The notes beneath the pieces were generated by a model that did no database searches, was not told the DNA's origin, and worked only from the letters and a program-made list of their open reading frames with translations. Below, in pieces: positions 39,037 to 47,596 of a stretch of 64,000 bases of DNA (the first letter of the stretch is position 1; each line of letters opens with the position of its first letter). Source of the stretch: Trichomonas vaginalis G3 (taxonomy: Eukaryota > Parabasalia > Trichomonadida > Trichomonadidae). Location of the stretch: assembly GCF_026262505.1 (NCBI RefSeq), contig NC_067204.1:15478165-15542164 (forward strand), in the 5' to 3' direction. Position numbers and translations under genes: made by a program.

Positions 39037-39443
39037 AAAATATATTTTAGGCGAACCAGGTCCCTCGGTCCCTCGGTCCCTCGGTCATTTTAACTTCTCT
39101 GAAAAAGTGTGACAACATGACATTTTGACAACAACACAGGAAATAGATTTCACCCGTTGAATTTTGTATAAAAAAGCACCTGCCGGAATTCCGGCGGGTG
39201 GTATATTCTTCACAAAATGCTTGTTTTGAGGTCGAGCCACAAACGAATGTCCGACGGTTAAGCCACAAACGAATGTCCGACGGTTAAGCCACAAACGAAT
39301 GTCCGACGTACCACCAAAAATATTTTTTATTTTATTTCGGGAAAATTCATGAAAATTCAACGGGTGAGAAAAGAGGTGAAAAAAGAGGTGAGATCTCACC
39401 ACTTCACCTAAAAAATATTTTTTATTTTTATTGTAAGAACAGT
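39037..39443. repeat. Repeat-rich spacer before KilA-N gene 1
   Basis: Holds four GTCCCTCG units (39060-39083), a copy of the TTAACTTCTCTGAAAAAGTG...GACAACATGACATTTTGACAAC block also found in the terminal repeats, an inverted fragment of the KilA-N gene with CCGGAATTCCGG (about 39159-39230), and three tandem 26-bp units (39236-39309) that each contain an ATG, two of them reading MSDG-stop. A GGTGAGATCTCACC palindrome lies at 39358-39412. Confidence 0.85.
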
Positions 39444-40106
39444 ATGACAGTCGAAGCAAAAACGTTCACGAACAAATCTAATGGCGAAACATTCACAAAA
39501 GGCACCTATAACGGTATTGAAGTCTTACGTAGAGACAAGGATGGTTATATAAATGCAACAAATATGTGTCAGCAGTTTAGGAAGGACTTTAGAAAGTTGT
39601 TGGAAAATAAGTCCTGGGAAGAGTATTTTAAGGCATTTTGTGAAGAATATACCACCCGCCGGAATTCCGGCGGTTGCTTTTTATACAATGTTAATGCAGG
39701 AATTCCCGATGAAATCAAACAGGTTAGAGGAACGTATGTAGACCCAAGACTTGTAAACTATATAGCAATGTGGGCTTCTCCAAAATATTGCATAGCAGTT
39801 GGAAAAATTCTGGACTCCATAGACAAGAAAGTTCATGAGAAATTAGATGAAGAAGAACTTGAAGATACAGCAGAGAATGCTAAACCTTTGTTCGAAGAAG
39901 AAGTTAGAAAAATGCATGAAAAACAAATAGAACATGAACGTGAGATATGTTCTGGTTATAGAGACTCTCCATACGAACTAGACCAATGGGAACAAGAAGA
40001 TTTAAAGAGAGAATTTAGAGAATATGAGCTCGCTAAAGTTTCATTAGAAGCTGCAGAAAAGAATTTAAAAGGTTGGGGTCCTTTTGTACAAAAATATTGT
40101 GAGTAA
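39444..40106 (+). CDS. KilA-N domain protein 1
   Basis: ATG at 39444; 220 residues. KilA-N signature: DGYINATNMCQQF near residue 35, then RGTYVDPRLVNYIAMWASPKYCIAVGKIL near residue 95-125. A palindromic insert (CCGGAATTCCGG) encodes TTRRNSGGCF within the domain. The C-terminal half is a long charged helix (EEEVRKMHEKQIEHEREI). KilA-N domains bind DNA and occur in large DNA viruses and phages. It is preceded by TGTAAGAACAG right before the ATG, shared with the two following genes. Confidence 0.88.
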   Translation: MTVEAKTFTNKSNGETFTKGTYNGIEVLRRDKDGYINATNMCQQFRKDFRKLLENKSWEEYFKAFCEEYTTRRNSGGCFLYNVNAGIPDEIKQVRGTYVDPRLVNYIAMWASPKYCIAVGKILDSIDKKVHEKLDEEELEDTAENAKPLFEEEVRKMHEKQIEHEREICSGYRDSPYELDQWEQEDLKREFREYELAKVSLEAAEKNLKGWGPFVQKYCE

Positions 40107-40936
40107 ATGAACCATTTTATTTTTATTGAATTCGGCAAAAATATATTTTAGGTTAGATGGTTTTTAGGTGTCACTACGTCACCAGGTAATTTAAACTTCT
40201 CTGAAAAGGTGTGACAACATGACATTTTGACAACAACACAGGAGATAGACTTCATCGTCAATGTTTTTGTATAAAAAGCAACCCGCTGTTTTCCGGCAGG
40301 TGGTATATTCTTCACGAAATGCTTGTTTTGTCAAACATGAACGTCAATGTTTTGTATAAAAAAGCACCCGCCGGAATTCCGGCAGGTGGTATATTCTTCA
40401 CGAAATGCTTGTTTTGAGGTCGAGCCATTTTTGGCTCCACCTGTTTTTTCAACCAAAACTCATTTTTGCCTGATTTACACTCATTGACGATGAAATCGTG
40501 AAAAAACATTTACGAAGAAGTTCATTTCCTGGACTGTTGTCAAAATGTCATGTTGTCACCGTTTTCAAAAAGATGTTAGTTGACCGAGGGACCGAGGGAC
40601 CGAGGGACCTGGTTAGATCTAAAATATATTTTTGCTGAAAAAAATGACCAAATTTCATGAATTTCCTCATATGTTTGCGTCCCTAGGAAAATCGAGGAAC
40701 GAGATTCCGTACGAAAATCGTGAAAAAATGCGAGTACGGGAAAAACCGTAGTCGCCTAAAACTCATGAAAATCGTGAAAAAATGACCAAATTTCATGATA
40801 TAACTGTATTTTTTTGACGAAGAGAACTTTTGCACTTCGTAAAAAAATCCCTGAAATCATATCTTTTATACAAGATAAAAAAATAGCGTTAGTTTTTATT
40901 TTTTTTATTTTTTTATTTTGTATGTAAGAACAGGAA
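40107..40936. repeat. Repeat-rich spacer between KilA-N genes
   Basis: Contains two more inverted KilA-N fragments (about 40270-40325 and 40350-40420), TIR-derived blocks (TTAAACTTCTCTGAAAAGG type at about 40187 and its reverse at about 40530-40600 with GAGGGACC units), a segment with repeated GAAAATCGTGAAAAAATG, and the leader of the next gene. No gene seen. Confidence 0.8.
40861..40936 (+). promoter_or_regulatory. Shared leader of KilA-N/GIY-YIG gene
   Basis: CTTTTATACAAGATA, then A-run, AGCGTTAG, a T/A-rich tract, and TTTTGTATGTAAGAACAGG just before the ATG. Nearly the same string precedes 41640 (41568-41639) and a shortened form precedes 39444. Confidence 0.6.
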
Positions 40937-41551
40937 ATGACAAGCACTGAGTTTGAAACAGTTAGAAAGATAGACAATGACACCAAAGTGGTTAGAATAG
41001 GTGATTTAAACGTAAGATACTCAAAGAAATACAAAAAATATTCTTTGTCAGACATTTTAACACTATCTGAAGGAAAGAAAGCACACGACTGGGTTAAAAA
41101 TGCTTCTACTCAGAAAATTTTGACAAAAAATCCTGAGCTTATGATATCAGTAAGATTCTATGGAACAAGAGCATATCTTATAGACAAAAGTCTTATACCA
41201 GTAGTTTTGTTCTGGATTGACCCAGTTGTTGGATATAATTTCATAACATATGGTTCATTCGATACGGAACGTTGCAGTGAAGGCTTACTTTACATCGTTC
41301 AGAAACCGAAGGACTTCAATACAAAGAGATATAAGATAGGAAGAACATTTAATATAACTCAAAGATATGACAGTATAGTCAATAGAGTTAAGGTTGCGTT
41401 TGTTAACGATATGAGAGCTGCTGAAACAGAACTACTTGAAAAGTTTGAGAAAATGTATGGTGCTCCCACGAGAGGTAAAGAAACGTTTGAAGTAGATGAG
41501 ATCGACAAAGCTATAAAAGTATTTGACGAAGTTGCTGAAAAATACATGTAA
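40937..41551 (+). CDS. KilA-N-like N-terminus with GIY-YIG (T5orf172/MUG113-type) domain
   Basis: ATG at 40937; 204 residues. Residues 1-100 have a KilA-N-like style (SLSDILTLSEGKKAHDWVKNASTQKIL then PVVLFWIDPVVGYN). Residues 110-195 contain GLLYIVQKPKDFNTKRYKIGRTFNITQRYDSI, the GIY-YIG-like pattern of T5orf172/MUG113 domains, and a later Glu in AAETELLEKFEKMYG. Such nuclease-like domains accompany Bro/KilA-N proteins in large DNA viruses. The exact catalytic Tyr-Arg-Glu order is compatible. Confidence 0.75.
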   Translation: MTSTEFETVRKIDNDTKVVRIGDLNVRYSKKYKKYSLSDILTLSEGKKAHDWVKNASTQKILTKNPELMISVRFYGTRAYLIDKSLIPVVLFWIDPVVGYNFITYGSFDTERCSEGLLYIVQKPKDFNTKRYKIGRTFNITQRYDSIVNRVKVAFVNDMRAAETELLEKFEKMYGAPTRGKETFEVDEIDKAIKVFDEVAEKYM

Positions 41552-41567
41552 AGCGTTTATTTTTGGT

Positions 41568-41639
41568 CTTTTATACAAGATAGAAAATAACGCTAATTTT
41601 ATTTTTATTTTATTTTTTATTTTGTATGTAAGAACAGAA
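41568..41639 (+). promoter_or_regulatory. Shared leader of KilA-N gene 3
   Basis: TCTTTTATACAAGATAG, AACGCTAATTTT, T/A tract and TTTTGTATGTAAGAACAG two bases before the ATG. It matches the leader at 40861-40936 over about 70 bp. Confidence 0.6.
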
Positions 41640-42443
41640 ATGTCAACATCAGAGAACACAACAACTGCTATCGTTCATGAAGCCATAAGTGAAGAATACG
41701 AGTGGGTTCAGTATAACAAACAGTTACGTCTCATTCGTTCGGTCAAAGATGACATGTACCAAATGCAAAGTATTTTGACAGCATGTTTTGCTCCAGATAC
41801 TAAGAAACCACAAGACTGGTTTAGGAACCAAAGCACACAAGAACTTTTGAGCGAAGCACAGCGAGACAGACTTTTTTCGGGGTCGCCAAAACTCTATGAA
41901 AATCGTGAAAAATTGCCAAATGGTTTGAGAGGTTGGTATGTACATAGACTTCTTGTAAATAATGTGGCACAATGGGCTTCAGCTCGCTATTCATGGTATG
42001 TTTGTAAACTTCTTGACGAACTTCATAGACAAGAACGTGAAGAGCTAGAGAACAAGCTTGAAGCAAAAGACAAAAACATACAGAAAAGAATACCACGTTC
42101 GGTACCAAAAGGAAAGGAAAAGAACTATAAGTATATGATTTACACTGAAGAGATGGAAAATGAAGAAGACAGAGATATGGTTATGTTGCATTTAGTCAGA
42201 AGAAACAACAAAAGCTTTTACGACCTTGCTAAGATTTACAAATCTGACAGAAATTGGTTCTATCGCGAAAACTTACCGATTTCAATGACACCAAATGAAG
42301 ATGTTAAACAGATAGTTCAAGATACGTTACCTCAAACACACTATGATATGAAAGGTTGTACAATACTTACATTCAAAGAAGATTTGCCGCTACTGAAGGA
42401 AAAGATAACAGAGTATTTCGATAACTTCAAAGAGGAAGAGTAA
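41640..42443 (+). CDS. KilA-N domain protein 3 with viral-type C-terminal extension
   Basis: ATG at 41640 chosen because it follows the shared leader (longer frame to 41523 translates the leader). 267 residues. N-terminal half: DWFRNQSTQELL, GLRGWYVHRLLVNNVAQWASARYSWYVCKLL, the KilA-N C-block. C-terminal half: coiled segment, then YMIYTEEMENEEDRDMVMLHLVRRN, which resembles the DUF3627-like tail of poxvirus/iridovirus KilA-N proteins. Likely DNA-binding regulator. Confidence 0.82.
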   Translation: MSTSENTTTAIVHEAISEEYEWVQYNKQLRLIRSVKDDMYQMQSILTACFAPDTKKPQDWFRNQSTQELLSEAQRDRLFSGSPKLYENREKLPNGLRGWYVHRLLVNNVAQWASARYSWYVCKLLDELHRQEREELENKLEAKDKNIQKRIPRSVPKGKEKNYKYMIYTEEMENEEDRDMVMLHLVRRNNKSFYDLAKIYKSDRNWFYRENLPISMTPNEDVKQIVQDTLPQTHYDMKGCTILTFKEDLPLLKEKITEYFDNFKEEE

Positions 42444-42519
42444 ATGAACCATTTATTTTTCAAGCTTGACACCAAAGATGGCTCAGGTAGCTCTAGATGG
42501 TAAATTGTCTTGTCCGAGT

Positions 42520-42960
42520 CCTTCTGGCATTCGAGTCCTTCTGGCATTCCGAGTCCTTCCTTCCGACAGGAAAAGTTTTTCTTTCCGACAGGAAAAGTCC
42601 TTCCTTCCGACAGGAAAAGTCCTTCCTTCCGACAGGAAAAGTTTTTCTTTCCAACAGGAAAAGTCCTTCCTTCCTTCAGGAAAAATTTTTCTTTCCTTCA
42701 GGAAAAATTTTTCTTTCCTTCAGGAAAAATTTTTCTTGTTGTCCGTCCGTAAACCATTCAAATTTTCGAAAATTGAGAACTTTTTGGCCGGCCTTCAGGA
42801 AAAATTTTTCTTTCCTTCAGGAAAAATTTTTCTTTCCTTCAGGAAAAATTTTTCTTTCCTTCAGGAAAAGTTTTTCTTTCCGACAGGAAAAGTTTTTCTT
42901 TCCGGCAGGAAAAGTCCTTCCTTCCAACTGGAAGAACTCTTCCTTCCGACAGGACACAAA
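42520..42960. repeat. Array of about 18 palindromic 22-bp units
   Basis: Units of the types TCCTTCCTTCCGACAGGAAA and TTTTTCTTTCCTTCAGGAAA repeat with 22-bp periodicity. Each can fold on itself (TTTCCT/AGGAAA). A 60-bp non-repeat block at about 42736-42795 interrupts it. It is open in several frames on both strands, so the reading frames through it are chance products. Confidence 0.9.
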
Positions 42961-42963
42961 CGA

Positions 42964-43152
42964 ATGTCCGACGTACCACCAACCGAGTCCATTCCAAAGC
43001 CAGAAGAACCGACAGCCCCAGCACCACAACAGACTAAGACTAAAACACTTACATTTTTACGCTTGACTTTTTACAATTTGAACTTTGTTTGCGTAGATGT
43101 GAATTCTGAAAGAAGTATGAGGGTCTTGTATGACTTTGTACTTCTCCCATAG
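42964..43152 (+). pseudogene. Truncated MSDVPP gene start
   Basis: An ATG at 42964 gives MSDVPPTESIPKPEEPTAP and a Lys/Thr run, then runs into the antisense of the packaging ATPase. The same start (ACAAACGAATGTCCGACG) occurs in the tandem units at 39236-39315. It looks like the 5' piece of a Pro-rich gene whose body has been lost. Confidence 0.4.
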
Positions 43153-43932
43153 TTCATGTCTGTCAAACTTACCTGCCATGGACTCTTTCATAAGTTCCAT
43201 GAAATCGTCTTCGGACAATCCGGGGAAAAGTATGATATCAGTAAGTATTCTCTTTACATCCTTACTTAAACTCTTTGCTGTCTGTACACAAATGACAACT
43301 GAGATGTTAAAGTGTCTGAGCTTCTTGAGAATTCGACACATGTCTTGTTCTCTGTTCTTTAACAAAGGATGAGAAGCAAAGTCGTCTAAGATAAGAAGAC
43401 ACCTATGAGGGTAAGTCTTCCAATCGTAAGATTGCAATTTCTTCGAAATGTATTCTATCTCTTTCTGTTTGTTTCTGAAGTGTTTCTTCTCTAATATTCT
43501 CTGCATTTCCTCATTTGGGTCTTTAAACTTAGAATTGACATACTCATTTATAGCATTGTACTTCAAAACTCTTCTTTGGTACTTCTTTATCCAATCTAAC
43601 AACTCAGTATCTTTTATACATACTAACTTAGACTTTTTTATAATATCTTTGAACGAATTGACGGTTTGGTCAAATTGACCAGAAGTACTACAAATGACTA
43701 CTAACTCATAGAATGGGTTCTTCTCATCTAGTTCTTGTTGTTGTGCAGCCATTTTAAGATAAGTGAAAGTCTTACCCGACCCAGGCGGTGCAATTAGACC
43801 TGTTATACCATTCTGAGCAAATAGGAACTTGTCATGTATGGGTTTTATCTGAGCATTTTCCAACTTCCTCTTGTTCTTATTTAAAACATTCTCAAATTTC
43901 TTGTCAATGTCAGCAAACTTTTTTTCTAACAT
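43057..43932 (-). CDS. Genome-packaging ATPase (FtsK/HerA, A32-like)
   Basis: ATG at 43932; 291 residues. Walker A is LIAPPGSGKTFTYLK (about residue 45), Walker B is RCLLILDDFASHPLL, followed by a sensor-type VVICVQTAKSLSKDVKRI strand, as in vaccinia A32-like and Polinton packaging ATPases. It drives DNA into the capsid. Intact and complete. Confidence 0.9.
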   Translation of the reverse strand: MLEKKFADIDKKFENVLNKNKRKLENAQIKPIHDKFLFAQNGITGLIAPPGSGKTFTYLKMAAQQQELDEKNPFYELVVICSTSGQFDQTVNSFKDIIKKSKLVCIKDTELLDWIKKYQRRVLKYNAINEYVNSKFKDPNEEMQRILEKKHFRNKQKEIEYISKKLQSYDWKTYPHRCLLILDDFASHPLLKNREQDMCRILKKLRHFNISVVICVQTAKSLSKDVKRILTDIILFPGLSEDDFMELMKESMAGKFDRHELWEKYKVIQDPHTSFRIHIYANKVQIVKSQA

Positions 43933-43967
43933 ATTTTTAGAAAAATTAAAATTTTATCTTTTAGGAA

Positions 43968-44412
43968 ATGTGCGATTTCGCTATCTATATTCGAGACAAG
44001 CTTTTCGACAGCAAAAACATCTGTCGACCATAAAATCTTACATAGTGTAAACAAGAAAGGTGAATTTGTTCTAAAGTTCTGTTTCTGGGAATATGACAAG
44101 AACCATAAAACCTTAAGCAGAGAAGTCTTAAAATTTGTCAATGACAGACTTGTTGACAGAGATGACGCCTCTTGGAGAGATGAAGTCCAACAAAACTTCT
44201 TAGAATGCAAAGAAGACACATGCGCTGTTCTTGAAAATGAAATAGAAAACAGAATAGAAGAGCTATTAAATGACAAAGCACTTTTACAAAAATATGGTTC
44301 TGAGAAGTTTGACATAACTCCACCAGAGAAGAAGAAGAGAGAAAAGAAAGAAAAGAAAGTAGAAGAAGAGAAGAAAGAACCAGTTCCAGAGAAGGGGAGA
44401 TATGACATGTAA
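43968..44412 (+). pseudogene. Maverick protein of about 140 residues with a frame break near its start
   Basis: From 43968 an ATG opens a 21-residue frame (MCDFAIYIRDKLFDSKNICRP). The adjacent frame stays open from before that point to a stop at 44410-44412 but has no internal Met except at the very end, so the gene is easily missed. It encodes VDHKILHSVNKKGEFVLKF, then DDASWRDEVQQNFLECKEDT, a helical stretch, and a tail of Lys/Glu repeats. A single-base shift at about 44020-44032 would join start and body. It diverges from the packaging ATPase. Confidence 0.55.
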
Positions 44413-44428
44413 AAATAAAATTTTATTT

Positions 44429-44848
44429 TTAGAACATTTCTGGGTCAATGTCAATGTTCTCTTCCTCTTTAGGAGCAAACACCGGCTTAGACTCTAAAAT
44501 CTTTTTACCCAATTTACCTTGAACTTCAACTATCTTAGACTCATAATATTCATAGTCGTCTGCTTTCTTTGGTTCATAAGGTATAACAAGTTTGTATGCT
44601 TTGCCTTCTTTAAGGTTTGAGAACCTTCTGTCAAAACTTTCTTTGACTGTTAACAAACCTTCTATGTCTAAGTCTTCAAATTTCGCACCATTTTTAGTCA
44701 CAACAGCAAACTTAACTGGTTCGATGTTCCAAACTTTGCTGAATGAAGACTTTTCAAAATGGTAGAAGTAAACATTCAAATATGTGAATGGGTCTAGTTC
44801 TTCTTTAAGTCCTGACATGTACTTGTTGACTGAGATGAATTTCGTCAT
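44429..44848 (-). CDS. Unknown 139-residue Maverick protein
   Basis: ATG at 44848, preceded by a TATTTTTTT leader. Strand-rich centre (WNIEPVKFAVVTKNGAKFEDLDIEGLL, AYKLVIPYEPKKADDYEYYESKIVEV) and an acidic tail DIDPEMF. Placed directly before the SF3 helicase, its build resembles small OB-like single-strand-binding proteins, whose acidic C-tips bind partners; this is a weak inference. Confidence 0.6.
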   Translation of the reverse strand: MTKFISVNKYMSGLKEELDPFTYLNVYFYHFEKSSFSKVWNIEPVKFAVVTKNGAKFEDLDIEGLLTVKESFDRRFSNLKEGKAYKLVIPYEPKKADDYEYYESKIVEVQGKLGKKILESKPVFAPKEEENIDIDPEMF

Positions 44849-44884
44849 CTTTTCTATCGGATAAAAAAATATTTTTTTTAAAAT

Positions 44885-46120
44885 TTACTCAGAAAAATTT
44901 TTCTTTGTATATATACCATTCTGTACGTCTAAAAGATTTTTGACATTTGCCAAGAATGTTCGTTTAGACGCTGTCATATAACCATATTCTTGGCAATACT
45001 GTTTATACGAATCGTACAATGACCTTTCATCTAAACACTCAAAGTCAGTTTCATCTATGAACAGTTCATATACACTCTTGTTTGCTTCTAACAATGTTTG
45101 TCTCTCTTCGGTATGTGGAATTTGTCTTGGATTGAACTTAGAAATATCTAATGTCATGAAATATGAGAACAAGTGGTTGTAAAAGTTAGGTGTCAAAGTT
45201 TCTGCTAAGTCGTCAAAATATTCTGTATCTTGCATATGAGAATCTGACGTTCTGACAACTACATATCTTCTGTCAGAACTTTCTAACTTCATCGGAACAG
45301 CGTTGTTTGAAACCATGATGAAATTTGCAACATTTTCACAAACTCTTTGGTCTTTATATTTTCTTTCAACAACTCCAACTTTGTCTGTTATAAGACTCTT
45401 CAAAGCATCTGAGTTTAAAACCTTTGTTGTATCTATACTTTGAAGTTCGTTACATACTATAAGTTTCATATTCTCTATTGAAGAGTTAAATTTACCGCAG
45501 ATGTTTTCTAAGTTTGTCATATTCGGGTTCGAATAGCCCTCTAACAGTTTGCATAAGATATCTGTAAAGAAAGTGTTCTTACCTGTTCCTTGTTTTCCAA
45601 TTACAATGAGAGCAGTTTCATTTTTAGCACTTGGATATTGTAAGATGTTTGCAAACCAACATAAGATATACTCATAGACTCTTTCGTTTCCATTGCATAT
45701 AATTTCTTTGACATGGTCTAACCAAGCTTCTATAACATCTTCCTTCCATTCTACTTGTTCGTATTTATATCCAGTGAAGATAGAATAGAAGTTTGGAGAA
45801 GGTGTATAGAACTTTATACCACGAACTGAAAAATCTTCTAACTTTGACAATAAGATATCCCAAGCATCTAACATCTTCATACCAACTTGTACGACTTTTA
45901 TTTTCTTAAGTTTCTGTTTACATTCTTGTTCTGAAACTATTGTCGCTTTAGGTTTGTTAAAGACTACATCCCATTCTTTCATGACATAACATTCTGGGGC
46001 AGAGTCGACATAAATGACTAAACGTTTCAAATTCTCGACTGCTTTGTTATAGTCTCTAAATGGACACATATTTCTGAAGGCTTGGAAGTCATAAAAATCT
46101 GAAACGTCTATTCTGTACAT
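44885..46120 (-). CDS. Superfamily 3 helicase (D5-like/DUF5906)
   Basis: ATG at 46120; 411 residues. Walker A is ALIVIGKQGTGKNTFF (about residue 175), Walker B is MKLIVCNELQSID, motif C is NFIMVSNNAVPM followed by the SDRRYVVVRTS arginine finger region. This order is that of SF3 helicases with D5/DUF5906 relation seen in viral and Polinton-like replication proteins. There is no primase domain at the N-terminus. It probably unwinds the element during protein-primed replication. Not all Polintons carry one. Confidence 0.88.
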   Translation of the reverse strand: MYRIDVSDFYDFQAFRNMCPFRDYNKAVENLKRLVIYVDSAPECYVMKEWDVVFNKPKATIVSEQECKQKLKKIKVVQVGMKMLDAWDILLSKLEDFSVRGIKFYTPSPNFYSIFTGYKYEQVEWKEDVIEAWLDHVKEIICNGNERVYEYILCWFANILQYPSAKNETALIVIGKQGTGKNTFFTDILCKLLEGYSNPNMTNLENICGKFNSSIENMKLIVCNELQSIDTTKVLNSDALKSLITDKVGVVERKYKDQRVCENVANFIMVSNNAVPMKLESSDRRYVVVRTSDSHMQDTEYFDDLAETLTPNFYNHLFSYFMTLDISKFNPRQIPHTEERQTLLEANKSVYELFIDETDFECLDERSLYDSYKQYCQEYGYMTASKRTFLANVKNLLDVQNGIYTKKNFSE

Positions 46121-46165
46121 TTTTTTATATAAAAATAAAAAAAAAATATTTTTTTAAAAAACGTT

Positions 46166-46750
46166 TTAAAATGGTATGCCATATAGCTTCTTGAATTTGT
46201 TAAGAAGTATATGAACGTGTTTTCCATCTGTATCTCTAGTGTTTACATAAGCATAGTCATCCTTAGTAAAATATACTTGTAATTTTCTATAGTTTACACC
46301 GGTATAAAAGTAGAAAGAGTCTTGTTCTTCGCTATAGTAGTAAAACTCAAGCGTATGCTTGCCATAGTCTGTAATTTCAATTGCTTCATCTTCTAGTTCG
46401 TCGACAAATTCGAATACAATATCTCCAAATTTGCCTCTGTTCTTATTGTTTTCAGAAAGAGTGACCCAACGTAAATTTTCAAGTCTATTGTCGTTTCTTA
46501 TACGGTTTATGTGGTCTACAAGAGGTAAATTGTTAGGATTCGGTATAAAATGAGTTGCAATGACAATATGTTTAAAATAGTTTTTTCCACCCATCCTCAT
46601 CATAGCATATCCGTCATTTCGCTCCCATTCGCTTAAAACTCTTTTTGTCTCTTTGTTTCTGACTTCAAATGACTCACAACAGTGAATTTCATATTTCTCA
46701 TCTAACAAACAAGTTTCCCAACGGTCTGTTCCAACAAACTCAGCGTACAT
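46166..46750 (-). CDS. HNH endonuclease, copy 2
   Basis: ATG at 46750; 194 residues, near identical to copy 1. Differences are few (for example SEWERNDGYAMMRMGG versus SECERNDGYAIISMSG). The HNH core DHINRIRNDNRLENLRWVT is unchanged. The two copies are inverted, 10.2 kb apart, and enclose the polymerase, KilA-N and ATPase block. Confidence 0.88.
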   Translation of the reverse strand: MYAEFVGTDRWETCLLDEKYEIHCCESFEVRNKETKRVLSEWERNDGYAMMRMGGKNYFKHIVIATHFIPNPNNLPLVDHINRIRNDNRLENLRWVTLSENNKNRGKFGDIVFEFVDELEDEAIEITDYGKHTLEFYYYSEEQDSFYFYTGVNYRKLQVYFTKDDYAYVNTRDTDGKHVHILLNKFKKLYGIPF

Positions 46751-46801
46751 TTTTTTATATAAAAATAAAAAAAAATATTTTTTTTATTCTTGAGCTATTT
46801 T

Positions 46802-47590
46802 TTATTCTTGACTTTGTTGTTGCATTTGTTCCATTTGTTGCATTTGTTGTTGAAGTTGTTCTTGTAGTACAATACTTTCACCAGTTGCATCTTCCAATTC
46901 GAAACTTTCTGCCGTCATTGACAAATACATAGGACATAAAAGTTTTACAGGAACAAAGTTTGCGTCGACTAATGTCAACGTTATGTTTGCTAAAGTGTTT
47001 GAGTTCACTAAAGCTGAAAACTCTGCATTCGAATGAACAATAGGCAAACCAGCAGAGAAAGTGTTGTTTATACGCATGAGTATCTTTTGGTCATAGTAGT
47101 TTCTGTCGACATTCGAATAGCACTTTGAACCTAAGTTTGAAACAATATATAAAATAGGTGTACTTAAAGTCAATGGAATAGACATTCCTTGTATGACACC
47201 TTTTCCTGTTATAGGAAACTGTTGGTAGTAAAAACCAGATATAAGTTTTGTATTATAGCTCATATCGTTTATACTAAACTCAGTCGGACATCCAAACATA
47301 ATGAAACCTGCTCTAGTTGCAGCACATGTTACATCCGTCCTTAAAGTATTAAATAAGTCAACAAAACCTGTTGGTGGTATATCTGAGTAAGTATCTTCAA
47401 AGAAGTATTTTTTACCATTCACAACAATAAAATCTTCTGGTGTCAAAAGAGCAAAACAGGCTTTAGTCGTCATCGTGTTTAAGGTCAGTTTACAATATCG
47501 TCCTTGAGGACTTTGTAAGTTTGTTGTTATAGAATTATATGACTCAGGGTTTTTAGTCGTAATAGTATAAACCACTATGTCTTCTGCCAT
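46802..47590 (-). CDS. Putative minor capsid (penton) protein
   Basis: ATG at 47590; 262 residues. Strand-rich throughout, with alternating blocks (YCKLTLNTMTTKACFALLTPEDF, GKGVIQGMSIPLTLSTPILYIVSN, ALVNSNTLANITLTLVDANFVPVKL) in the style of the single jelly-roll penton proteins of Polintons, whose last strands carry an LVDxxxxPVKL-like segment. The tail is Gln/Met rich. It lies four genes from the major capsid gene, on the same strand, as in other Mavericks. Confidence 0.62.
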   Translation of the reverse strand: MAEDIVVYTITTKNPESYNSITTNLQSPQGRYCKLTLNTMTTKACFALLTPEDFIVVNGKKYFFEDTYSDIPPTGFVDLFNTLRTDVTCAATRAGFIMFGCPTEFSINDMSYNTKLISGFYYQQFPITGKGVIQGMSIPLTLSTPILYIVSNLGSKCYSNVDRNYYDQKILMRINNTFSAGLPIVHSNAEFSALVNSNTLANITLTLVDANFVPVKLLCPMYLSMTAESFELEDATGESIVLQEQLQQQMQQMEQMQQQSQE

Positions 47591-47596
47591 TTTTAC

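Noticed and set aside
41625-41638. GTATGTAAGAACAG as a tiny intron before KilA-N genes
   Set aside because: Looks like a donor followed by an acceptor, but 14 bases is too short for any known spliceosomal intron, and the leader is better explained as a conserved 5' region.
42466-43066. Three long overlapping plus-strand reading frames with FSFLQEKFFFPSGK repeats
   Set aside because: They translate the 22-bp repeat array, which is open in several frames on both strands; low-complexity chance products.
43926-44408. Minus-strand frame of 160 residues
   Set aside because: Ser/Phe-rich antisense of the plus-strand gene at 43968-44412; no independent support.
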